Source: Warburgia ugandensis (Eukaryota > Streptophyta > Magnoliopsida > Canellales > Canellaceae). From it: a stretch of DNA of 64,000 nucleotides. Both the position numbers and the translations under genes were made by a program. The stretch spans positions 58,315,880 to 58,379,879 of the forward strand of contig CP141132.1 of the NCBI GenBank assembly GCA_035236585.1. The letters run 5' to 3'. The notes beneath the pieces are model-generated. The model was not told the origin of the DNA, made no database searches, and saw only the letters and a program-made list of their open reading frames with translations. This document shows positions 51,751 through 61,199 of this stretch, one piece after another. How positions within the stretch are numbered: position 1 is the stretch's first letter; each line of letters starts with the position of its first letter.

Positions 51751-54317
51751 TAATAAGTGTCCAATTTTTTATAAGAACCATCCAATTCGTTACCCATGTG
51801 TTATAATTTTTAGGGAAAAATTAAGGTTTTTGACCAAAATTCATAATACATGTATTTTTTACCTAGTGACTCAAAAATTTGATATTTGTAGGTCCATAGG
51901 CTAATCTGAGTCAAGCATGCTATTAATCATTTTTTTAAAGATTTAATTAGAGTTTTTAACTTTTTTTGTAGGAAGTGAGATGGTAATTCGACGATCAAAA
52001 TCAATCGAGAAGAAAATAGAAGATTAAGATCAAAAGATCAAGTCAAGACCCAAAATTCATTAATTCAAAATGAGATCATAGGTCAAGATCACCTTTAGGA
52101 CAAGCAACAAATGCAATTAGTGGAGTTAAATGTGGGCAATGTGGGCCTATGCAAGAGGATTGCAAAGCCCACCACCTTTGTATGGGTTTCACTTAAGCCA
52201 CTTAGCCACAATCAAGCTATGAATAAGGTGACAAGCTAAGAAGCTAATCCAAGGATTTGAGCCATCTAGCTAAACCAATAAAGTCATCTAAGCTAATCAT
52301 AAAGCCAAGCAAATGGAGCTTTCAAAGTTAGCCATCAAACCCATATAATCCAAGCTACATGGAAGGCCATGGTTGGAGGGAAAACCAAAGAATTATCGTT
52401 GGGATTATGGGGATATCTTGAAGAGAACATAGGAAAATTATACTAGGATAAAATAGCATGTGGACCAATAGAAAGAGACCCCTTCATTTTTTATGTTTTT
52501 CCATGTTTTTCTCACGTTCCACCTTACCTCACAAATCCACTACGAATTTCCACCTTTCCACTTAAACAGTTTCAAATTTCTAAAACTCATACCCAATCCC
52601 CTCACTCCACTTTTTTCCCCTCATCTCTTCATCTTTCCTCACTTCTACCTCTCTTTCCTAACCACCTATCTACCTAAAATTATTCCCAACCATTACATTT
52701 TAGCTTAATCATCTCCACCCTAGGATCATATCGTAGAAAAGAGGAGAAGGCAACCACCTATAAAACCCATCTAGGGCTTCCACATTAAGCATCTTTGGAG
52801 AAGGAAGGAGGCACCTAAAGATATGGCGCCTCCCTCCTTTAATTCTCTTCCATGCCTTCCAATACACTAAAATAGTTACCAAAATGTTCTCCTTAGAAGT
52901 TGGATGCATCCAACACCTCCAAGCCATCTATAGCCTTTATTCCTTAGTGCATCAACCATCAAGAGGTATTTCTTCCCAAGCTTGTGTTCATGTTTGTCAC
53001 TTTACTGTTTTCCTTGAGATCTATTGTTTATGCATGGTGATTCTTCTTCTTTTTTTTTCAACTTGTCATGTCCTTTTATTACCCATCTCTATTTGTTCTT
53101 CCTAAATCCAAGGTTTCTTTCCTCTTGAAGTGATAGCCAAGGAAAAGCTACCTTGAGTCTCATTACGCTTCTTTTTTAGCTCTTTTATCTTCACTTCGCT
53201 CTAGATCTACATCTAGGTGATTTCTTTCCAATTTTACGGCTTTTGATCATTCCTCTCATGGATTCCATGCATGATGCTAGAGAGACTGGCTCTGAATTGT
53301 AGGTAGCTTAAGGTGGTTTTGATTGAGATTCTCTAACTAGAAGAGTGCACACCTTTGTTGCTTCAGCACATGTAAATGTGCACTACTCTGTGTAACTTTT
53401 GATTCAATAAAATCCATTAATTGTTCAACTTGCTCTAGTTTGATTTGAATAATTAAATCTGTCTTAATTGTGAATGAAATCACCCATAAAACATGAGTGT
53501 TGCTCATGAATGGTCACTTGTTTAAATATGAATGTTTCTTGGTTATTTTAATGAGATCTTGATGTTAAGATTTACATGATTTTAGTTAAATGTTTCATGC
53601 ATTTCCTTAAGGAATCCAATAAGTTGGGCCTTGGCTAGTCCCATGCATTCAATGGCTTATATTTGCATCAAGGATCATTTAAGGATAGAAAGGAAGTCAC
53701 ACGTCGTCATCCTTGAACCCATGCATACACCTTTTGGGTTATATGCATGGTTATGGGAGAGTGTTTCATTTAGTTAGTTGATGCAGTTACTATTAGTCTA
53801 CTTCTCCATTAGTTTTATATGAATTTTAATGTTTACATGTTCCAATTAGATAGTTACCATAGATGCACTAAGATTACATGCTCTTGCTTTTCATTATAAA
53901 CATCGTGTAGTCATTTCATTCTAGGTTCCATACACACCATCCTTTGGTGTCATGTGGATGATTGTTAGGTGAGTTTCTTACTCCTTTTGATTGATTCATT
54001 AGTTGAGCATTAGGTTAGAGAGTTTCTAATTTCAATCTTAGAAAGTTTTATTTCATTTATGAAAGTTTTATTTTTACAAAGTGTGTTTAGAGAAGTTGTT
54101 AATTTTAGCAAGTTTTAAGTTTTAGCATAATTCCATCTTTCATGTGTTAAATTTCAATCCTTAAAATAGGAAAGATCTCCTTAATTTGGCTAGGTTAGAT
54201 AATTTAAGTACGGACTACTAGTATCACATTTATTTGATTCCTCGTGGGAGCGACCTCCTCTCATGAATTACTACAATTGATTAGTGTGCTTGCAAGTTTT
54301 AACTTAAAATCACAACA
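51751..54317 (+). mobile_element. 3' LTR of the gypsy element, full length
   Basis: It starts TAATAAGTGTCCAATTTTTT (TG changed to TA), equivalent to TGATAAGTGTTCAATTTTG at 26295 (minus), and ends CACTTAAAATCACAACA-like sequence (AACTTAAAATCACAACA) at 54317. The second half is collinear with the 5' LTR at 41386-42827. It is 2567 bp. Its C/T-rich stretch at 52490-52700 may be near the transcription start. The frames at 52493-52708 and 52709-52927 are low complexity or antisense. Confidence 0.85.
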
Positions 54318-54954
54318 CTTAGGGATCATAATAAGTAAGATAAGTCAATGCATTCAATTAGTTTAAGTGAATAAGAAAGTGTAAAGGTAATGCATTGGAT
54401 AGATTAGGAAGATAGGGAGTGAAATGTGGTAATAAGAGGAGGAGATTGATGTACGTTAATTGGGTGAGTAAGGGAGTAAGAAAATGAAGTATAACAATTT
54501 GATGGTTGGCCAAGTCTAGGTTGTTGTAAGGGCTTAATAATGAGTGTGTCTAGGACTAAACATAAGGATCTAAGGAAGTAACAATTGGAGATTGTAGACC
54601 AACAATGTAAATGGGTCACAAAGCCATGAAACAATGATAACACTTCAAAAATCAAGACCTCAGCACAAGAATGCCCACATGCATTACATGCACAGTGAAG
54701 AGTTGTCTTTGGATAGCTCACTTATGCATGGGCCCTGCCTAAATAGGGCAAGAGTTGAACAGAGCCCCATATCAACTAAATTCATAGTGGCAAAATTTCC
54801 TTAGACAACCCACTTATGCATGGAGCCAAGGGCAACCCTTGAAGGGGCTGTCTTGTGTGAAGCATAGCTAGCCCAAGTCATGTGGAATCCCACTTGAACA
54901 AGATAGATGGGGATACAAAAGAGGAATAAGGCACAATATTGTAGTGAATGGTTT
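54318..54954. other. Unassigned flank of the gypsy element
   Basis: No gene recognised. The minus-strand frame at 54404-54721 (105 residues) is open but has no family motif. An inexact direct repeat is present: CACTTATGCATGGGCCC at about 54718 and CACTTATGCATGGAGCC at about 54809. Confidence 0.4.
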
Positions 54955-55268
54955 TTAAGACAATTAAAAATGTATATACAAGATGGTTACAAACAAATGT
55001 AAGAAGGTTAACCAACTATCTTATATATTTTAAGTAAAATAAGATCGTTTAGTTAACCATCTTATATTTTTCCAAAACTATAAGATGATTTTTTCATAAC
55101 TGTCCTATTTATTATTAAAATATTACATGGTTTTTTTGCAAAGCATTCTATTTCTTAGAACTATCTAAGAAGATTCTTTAGAACCATCCTATTTTTTACA
55201 TAGTAAAGGACAATTTTGTTAAACCATCTTATTTTGTTGGTTTTTGTTTTTACCTTCTTCCTGTAGTG
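54955..55268. mobile_element. CACTA-like end: subterminal repeats and right terminus
   Basis: Repeats of AAGATGGTTA / TAACCATCTTAT type (AACCATCTTATATTT, AAACCATCTTATTTT and variants) fill the interval. It ends CTTCTTCCTGTAGTG at 55268, whose complement starts CACTACAGGAAGAAGG. A near copy of the last 45 bp (TTGGTTTTTGTTTT ... TTC.TCCTACAG) follows at about 55282-55316. No left end was found. Confidence 0.5.
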
Positions 55269-55699
55269 TCTATATTCTTCTATTGGTTTTTGTTTTCATA
55301 TTCATCCTACAGTTTTTATAGTTCAAAATACCTTCAATAGTGACCATCATTACAACATAAATTCAACAATGACCAATCCTTTGGGAAACCTACAGTAGCA
55401 AGGCACCTTTTCTTTTCTCCCTTGTCCATTATTGGAATCCTCTACATGCACAAACCACAAAAACTCCGACATCCACATTTCACATTCAATACCTTTGATA
55501 CAACATATATTTTCATTCAACATTCCACATTGAACTTTAAAGTTTTAAAGACCTGAGAATAAAAAGTGACAAGTTGTACATTCACACTTCTCCATACACA
55601 CCTATGTGTTTGGTTGGCCACACCAACTTACCCTCATTGAAATAGAGAAATCACACACATACTTCATTCAAATGAAAAAAAGGAAGTCATGCACATAAA
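55269..55699. other. Unassigned 3' flank of the Ulp1-like pseudogene
   Basis: No coding motif. It lies between the CACTA-type terminus at 55268 and the last exon of the minus-strand gene, so it could be that gene's 3' untranslated part. Confidence 0.35.
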
Positions 55700-57510
55700 T
55701 GAAGTCCAGTTTTGTATTTCATTAATAAAAAATGTTTACAATGATTAGTGATCGACAAATTAAAAGTCAAAAGATACTCAGTACATTCCTTTCCAATGCC
55801 ATCTAGATCTAATTGAGAGTAACTCCTACTTTCCAAACTGGCCTGCAAGATAACAAATATTAAATCATTTGAGACATTTAATCTTGGAATCATTTAGAAA
55901 ATGTTAGAAACGATAAGAATGGTGATTGATAAATTAATTGTCTTACCGTTCACAATTGTAAGATTGTAAATCCTTTGCGAATGAGAGTTCTTATATATCT
56001 AAGAATATAATATCAAAATTCCCAATCAGATTGTTGTTTAGGACACTACACAACAAAGGAAACAAAAAAAAGGTCCAAATATCAAGTTTAATTGTAACTT
56101 CAGGCTATAAATTTTATTAAATAACTATTAAATCTTATCTTGACTTTTTTCCAAATTAGCTTGCTAGGTAGTCAATATCTTCCATCTTAGCTCATTTATA
56201 TCATGCACTGTACATATATAAGTGAAACGTATTATATATGAATAATAGGATAGTTATCAACTGTCTAGCTATTATAATAAATGAAATAATAAAGACTCAC
56301 TTGTTAATAAATAGTTATCATCGACAAGCACACCGAGCTCTATCCGCACAAGGTTGATTCCCTTATCTTTATTAATTAATCTGTACAATCCTCTCAGGAA
56401 TGATGATGTTAAGTCAAACCTCCACCTAATCTCTACACTATGGATGTAATGTTCCAGAAATTAGTAATGAATATATATAAGAAGATTCATTGAAGTCATT
56501 CAATTTTATCATGAAAGTAGATATAAATACCTGTGTTGGGGTAATCACTACACTCAAATTTGTTGCAAGAGAGAGGGCCATCCTCAATGGCTCCTTCTAC
56601 TGTTTGTGGTTAACATTGGATACAAATAATATTAAATAATTAGATGCGACCTTCAACATTATTATTGAAAATGACGCTATGATACTATACATACCTTGGA
56701 TAACATAAGTTTGATATACTTCTTTGGCCAAGCTACGTGATATCCAATTTCATCCTCAATAGTATGAATGTCATTCATTGCTATAAAAAATGATAAGGGA
56801 GCATTTGGTTCTAGGGTGGCATTAATGCACACAAACTAAGTGTGGATGCATCAATGTTGTGCATTGTGATAAAGGAAACCTCCTATAGTGTAGTAATCGA
56901 TGTAGTTCTAAGCTATATGTAGTTGCAGCATGCATTAACCCACTTACAAATAAAAAATATCAGATAAATAAGAATGAATGAATATGACTAAACAATTGTG
57001 CATTGTAAAATTAAACATGTCAATAATTCTATAAAACCTTAATATGAAAAACCAAATCAGAATTGCACATTGTAAAGGTCTACCATTGCAAACAATTTGA
57101 CATAATTTGAAAACTCAACATACAACACTCATCAGCTTCCATCAAAGTAATTAGGAATTGTTCAGGATAGTCTTAGAAGTCATCGTATACATCTCAACGT
57201 AGTGGTATAGCTGTAGTATCTATAACACTTTCTACAGTAGCTTCATTATCATATACACATTTCGCCCTAATCGAGTGAAGAATTCCCTCTCCATGCCACA
57301 TCCAGGGCGATAGTTTTCAACAACTATATTGAGTACAAATGTTCTGTCAACTCACATGTAGTAACCTTTTTCAGGTTTTCATGTCTCGAGCATGAACATC
57401 AAATGTGATTACAGTCACCAATTGCGCTAAGTGCAAATTCTATGAACTTTTCTATTCTCTCCTCATATTCACTTGATGATCTTTTCATAGTCATCCAAGC
57501 ATATTTATTC
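55700..57510 (-). pseudogene. CACTA-borne gene: transposase-associated and Ulp1-like parts
   Basis: Read on the minus strand in order. First is an N-terminal transposase-associated domain (57500-57285): AWMTMKRSSSEYEERIEKFI, then C(S/P)CSRHENLKKVTTCELTEH, and after a frameshift VENYRPWMWHGEG. The paired-Cys and WxWHGE pattern is that of CACTA TNP proteins. A block at about 56840-56690 reads CINATLEPNAPLSFFIAMND, then DEIGYHVAWPKKYIKLML before GTATGT. An open block at 56460-56300 begins EHYIHSVEIRWRFDLTSSFL and ends before GTGAGT. A block at about 56045-55960 reads CPKQQSDWEF, stop, YYILRYIRTLIRKG: the Ulp1 catalytic CGYY site with the Cys-Gly codons lost. The last exon (55857-55770), after TTTTATCTTGCAG-like acceptor sequence, encodes SLESRSYSQLDLDGIGKECT and stops. 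It is homologous in order to the gene at 8535-10415. The Ulp1-like peptidase role in these elements is unclear. Catalytic loss and frameshifts mark a pseudogene. Confidence 0.55.
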
Positions 57511-57978
57511 ATTTTATTAAGAAATTGAAGTTTTACTTTGTGTGAAAACTTTTTGAACATGAAAAGATTAATAAAATCATATTAGGCATTTAACCGAATA
57601 GTTGGTGTGCACAGGAAATATGTATGTATATAGAGTTGAAATGAAAATATATATTAGAGGATTCAAATTTTCAACTCTAAGATTGGAAAAAGAAAGATTG
57701 ATGCAAAAACATAACTGATCCATATGCATAAATGATTTATACGCTAATCCATACACGTGAATGATCCACAGACAAGAAGAAAAACTTTATCAAAGGAATT
57801 TTATGCCCACAATCAAACAAATAAGTTAAACATATGGCTATAACAAGGAAGAATACATACGTACACTAATATCAATAGAGAAAATAAAAGTTCAAGAAAA
57901 AATGTTTGAAACTCTAACTCCATCTTAGAGGTTTTGATTGAAGCAAGCCAGAGTAAAAAAATTACAAGTTGAACATCA
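57511..57978. other. Unassigned upstream of the CACTA-borne gene
   Basis: AT-rich with no motif. It is the presumed 5' region of the minus-strand pseudogene, up to the CACTAC motif at 57979. Confidence 0.35.
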
Positions 57979-58223
57979 CACTACTTTAAAAAGAAGATTT
58001 AAAGGATGATTTCCATAAAACCATCTTATTTAGTTAAAAAAACAGGAGCTAGTTACTACAAACCATCTTTTTTTATAATAAAAAATAAGACGATTTAGCC
58101 TAACTATCTTATTTTATTTAAAAATAAGATGGCTATAAAAAATTGCCTTGTATATACTTATGAGACAATTGATAAAACCTTATCGCTATGTTATATTTTA
58201 AAAGATGGATTTTGGAAACCATC
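57979..58223. mobile_element. CACTA-like left end with subterminal repeats
   Basis: CACTACTTTAAAAAGAAGAT at 57979 parallels the complement of the end at 12516 (CACTACTAGACAAGAGGG). It is followed by AAACCATCTTATTTAG, AACCATCTTTTTTTAT, AATAAGATGGCTA and AAAGATGGATTTTGGAAACC-type repeats in both orientations. The series stops at 58223 where a gypsy LTR starts, so the element was cut by that insertion; its other end is not in the window or was lost. Confidence 0.55.
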
Positions 58224-58684
58224 TATTAAGTGTTCAATTTCAGCCAAAATACCCTTAATCTAGCATCTAATTAGATAATCTAAGTCGCCCAAAACCCAAA
58301 ATCATTCTTTAGCCCACATCATCTAAATTTTGGAGAATTTGCTGAATCTTGCCATTAGATCTTTAATCAGAGCTATCATTAAGAGATTGACGAAGGCCAA
58401 TTGAAGTTTTTGATATCATATTTGAAGAATTTTATCATAATTAATCTAGGAAAGTAGATTTTATTTGTTTTCTAGTTCATTTTCTATCCTTTTAAATTTG
58501 GAATTTTGTAATTTTCATTGGTAAAATAGATTTTAATTTATAATTCATTATTAGTTAATTTTTATCATTTCTTTTAATTTTTAGACAATTAAATTTTATT
58601 TAAACTTCATCCTTTTAAGTCAAGTCCCCTTGGGATCAACCTGTACTTGCATTAGCTCTACTACAATAGCCCGTGCACTAAAGA
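58224..58684 (+). mobile_element. 5' LTR, about 460 bp
   Basis: It starts TATTAAGTGTTCAATTTCAG, equivalent to TGATAAGTGTTCAATTTTG (26295, minus). It ends CTACTACAATAGCCCGTGCA, matching the last part of the gag-only element's 5' LTR (minus: AGACTACAATAGCTGTGCAC). So it joins a TGATAAGT-type start with an end of the TGTTGAGT type, and is much shorter than its relatives. Confidence 0.65.
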
Positions 58685-58687
58685 TTT

Positions 58688-58707
58688 TGTAGCTATTGCT
58701 AGGGACC
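58688..58707 (+). other. Primer binding site, decayed
   Basis: TGTAGCTATTGCTAGGGACC matches TGGCGCCGTTGCCGGGGA-type sites with several transitions and lies a few bases after the LTR end. Confidence 0.6.
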
Positions 58708-59984
58708 TGCAACAGAGTTTTCATATAAATTCAAAAAAAAATAAAAATTAAGAAATTGCATTATTTTAGCATTTTAGGCATTTTTAATTTTTCTTAGTGT
58801 ATAATCACTAAATTTCCTGAATTTGTTACTAATTGCTATTTTTATTTTTCAAGAAATTAGAAACTGGGCAAATTGACAAGTGGAGCTATATCAAATAAAT
58901 AGAATTTCCTTGCTTTCCAAAAATAGGACTTTTCTTTTGAGTGAATCATGTAGTGAGGCACATTGTAACTTGTAATTTTAATTTCAATTTTAAAAAGAAT
59001 TGTATTAAAATAGGGCAAGTATGGGATAAGGTGGCCCACACTTGATGGTCATCAGAAACCCTACTATAAGTTTTCCTCACTCTTTTATCTCTTAGTATAA
59101 TTGCATTTAGAATAAATTTGCATTGTTTGGTAGTTTAATTGCGTATAGAAAGCATATTTTATAATTATTACATTTCAGGATTTGCATTAGTTTATTATTT
59201 TTAATTACATTTTAGGGCACGTTTATCACTTTAAGGTGATTTATATATTAATCAAATTGACATAGAGTGTGGAAATTAATTAGTAAGGGCACCTGACCCT
59301 ACAAGATCAAGGGTGGATTTCATCACCACCTCTTGACCTACCTAGGATAATCACCACAAGCGTGTTATCCTGCCTCTCAAATTAATTTAAAATTAATTAA
59401 AAGAGACCTATAGGGTCATCATATGCTTGTAGGATCCTTTTATAAGACGCAATCTATTATCACTTCAGTGGCTTCTTAGCATTGTGATTGTAGTAGATGT
59501 CTTAAAATCCAAGTGATTTTTCTACGCCTTCCATTGACGTATGTTGATGTTTAAATGCCTCTTGATACAAGGATTGTACTAACCACTTTAGAGCATAACC
59601 CAATTGGCAAGCAGTAGTCAAATCTGAAATAGAGGAGGAGTGTTAGATTAGGCAAATCTAAAAGCATCAGCCCTACAAAAATTCTAGAAAATCAAAATAT
59701 TTGTGCTTGTTAGCCTTAGGGGATTGTTTGATTGTGTCCTTTGATTGTGCATCATTCTAGGCATTTAATTTGCATCATTTAAGGTACTCCTCTTCTATAA
59801 AAAAAAAGAAAAGAAAGATTTTCATTGTATGCACTTTTGGATAAGCAACAAAATCGGAAGGTTAGTCAAGTACGACCAAAAATAGATTGGAAAAGGAATG
59901 GAAACAGAGAGTGGCACCAGCATAGTGACCATGGAAACAATAATGTCTATCAAAATCCACAAGGAAGAACTTTAAGAGACTACT
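58708..59984 (+). other. 5' leader of the third gypsy element
   Basis: It has no long frame. GGCACATTGTAACTTGTAATT, GGTGGCCCACACTTGATG and TACCTAGGATAATCACCACA match the leaders of the other two gypsy elements in the same order. An A-rich run lies at about 59798-59812. Confidence 0.65.
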
Positions 59985-61130
59985 TTTAGTCTACACTACC
60001 AGTACACAATCTTGTGTTATTCTTCCTTAGAATGCTAGTGCATTAGAATTGAAAATAGGAGTAATTCAATTACTTTTGAAATTCCATGGGTTAGACAGTG
60101 AAAGTTCTTATTTGCATCTTAAAGAGTTTAATAAGGTGTGTAGTACCCAACGAACACAAAACATTGGTCTAGATACCGTCAAGCTTAAGCTATTTTCTTT
60201 CTTCTTAAAGCAAAATGCAAAAATATGGTTTAATGCACTGTCAGCATGTTCTAGAAGGACCTGGAATGAAATGACTAGGAAATTCTTGAAAAAGTTTTTC
60301 CCTATACATAAAACAATTACACTCAACATAATATAATGAATTTTAACTAGAAGGATAAAGAATCATTCTACTAATGTTGGGAGAGGTTCAAAAATCTATT
60401 ACTTACATGCCCACATCATGGCTATGAACCATGGTGCATTATTAGCTTCTTTTATGAAGGACTTAATTATGATATACACCAGTTTATAAAGATGATGTGT
60501 AATGGCAACTTTATGAATAAACAACTATAGGAGGTAGAGGAGGATTTGGAATAGCTAGTTGAAAGTGCACAGAGCTATGCTGATTCAAAAAGAGTAGAAC
60601 ATCTAGATAGACCCAAGTCCATTACCACTTCTACTAGGAGAAGCATGTATACCATGTCTGAAAAAGTGAACTTAATGGTAGAGTAGCAACCCTTGCTAGA
60701 AAAGTAGAAGCTATAGAAATGGGAAAGAAAAACTCAAATAATGATGAACAAGTGTGCAGCATTTGTGAAAGTACTACCCATCTTACTTAGGAATGTCCTA
60801 CCATTCCATCATTTTAAGACGTACTCCATTATCAAGCTAATGCACATAATACTTATAAAAGACCTTTCTCCTCATATTTTGAGACATATAATCCTAACTG
60901 GAGAAACCATTCAAATTTCAGTTGTAGAAATGGACCAACTACTAATGTCTTTAACAAGCGCCATACCAACCTCATCAACAAAACCAAGGACTACTTATTC
61001 CACCCCCATACCCAACTCATTAATCTCCCTTGTCTAGACATTACTTGCCCCCTCTCAAAAGGCCTGTAGAGGATAATATCAATCAACACATTCAAAACTA
61101 CAAGAAGAGAACATCTCAATTAGAAGTTCA
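59985..61130 (+). pseudogene. Gypsy gag of the third element, broken
   Basis: It matches the gag at 21696-23330 block by block: IGVIQLLLKFHGLDSESSYL, HLKEFNKVC, LKLFSFFLKQNAKIWFNALS, RRTWNEMTRKFLKKFFPI (open at 60049-60336). Then, with shifts, KDKESFY and CWERFKNLLLTCPHHGYEPW, FFYEGLNYDIHQFIKMMCNG and NFMNKQL. The knuckle region reads VCSICESTTHLTQECP (C-x2-C-x4-H-x4-C) near 60755-60800. The C-terminal Pro/Asn-rich part follows to about 61060. It lacks a full frame because of at least six stops or shifts. It would coat element RNA. Its closeness to the gag-only element suggests one source family. Confidence 0.8.
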
Positions 61131-61152
61131 ACTAAAATAAACTAACTAGTCT

Positions 61153-61176
61153 ATCATCATCATCATCATCATCATC
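61153..61176. repeat. (ATC)n LINE tail
   Basis: Eight ATC units on the plus strand at the 3' end of the LINE. Confidence 0.9.
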
Positions 61177-61199
61177 AAGACCTTATTCCAATTAGGGGT

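Larger units (their letters stand above)
41386..54317 (+). mobile_element. Ty3/gypsy retrotransposon with gag-pol (Athila/Tat-like)
   Basis: In order: truncated 5' LTR, tRNA-Asp-type primer site, leader, gag, protease, RT/RNase H, integrase, a long 3' non-coding part with an inserted MITE, and a full 3' LTR. The direct repeats 41390-42827 and 52820-54317 match over their whole length (for example TTCTCCTTAGAAGTTGGATG, CAATTAGATAGTTACCATA, GACCTCCTCTCATGAATTAC), which defines the LTR pair. LTR divergence and many stops mark it as old. No chromodomain is evident after the integrase. I place it with non-chromovirus plant gypsy elements by gag style and primer site. Confidence 0.88.
58224..61152 (+). 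mobile_element. Third gypsy element (plus), cut by a LINE
   Basis: It has a short LTR, a decayed tRNA-Asp-type primer site, leader and gag of the same lineage as the gag-only element (the gag order and knuckle region are collinear). The LINE at 61153 interrupts it near the end of gag, so pol and the 3' LTR are not visible in this window. It sits in CACTA subterminal repeats. Confidence 0.75.

Noticed and set aside
54404-54721. 105-residue minus-strand frame with many Cys and His
   Set aside because: No regular zinc-binding spacing and no family resemblance; probably chance.
54936-54950. TGTAGTG motif as a CACTA terminus
   Set aside because: Orientation does not fit the repeats that begin to its right, and the following bases do not match the other termini.
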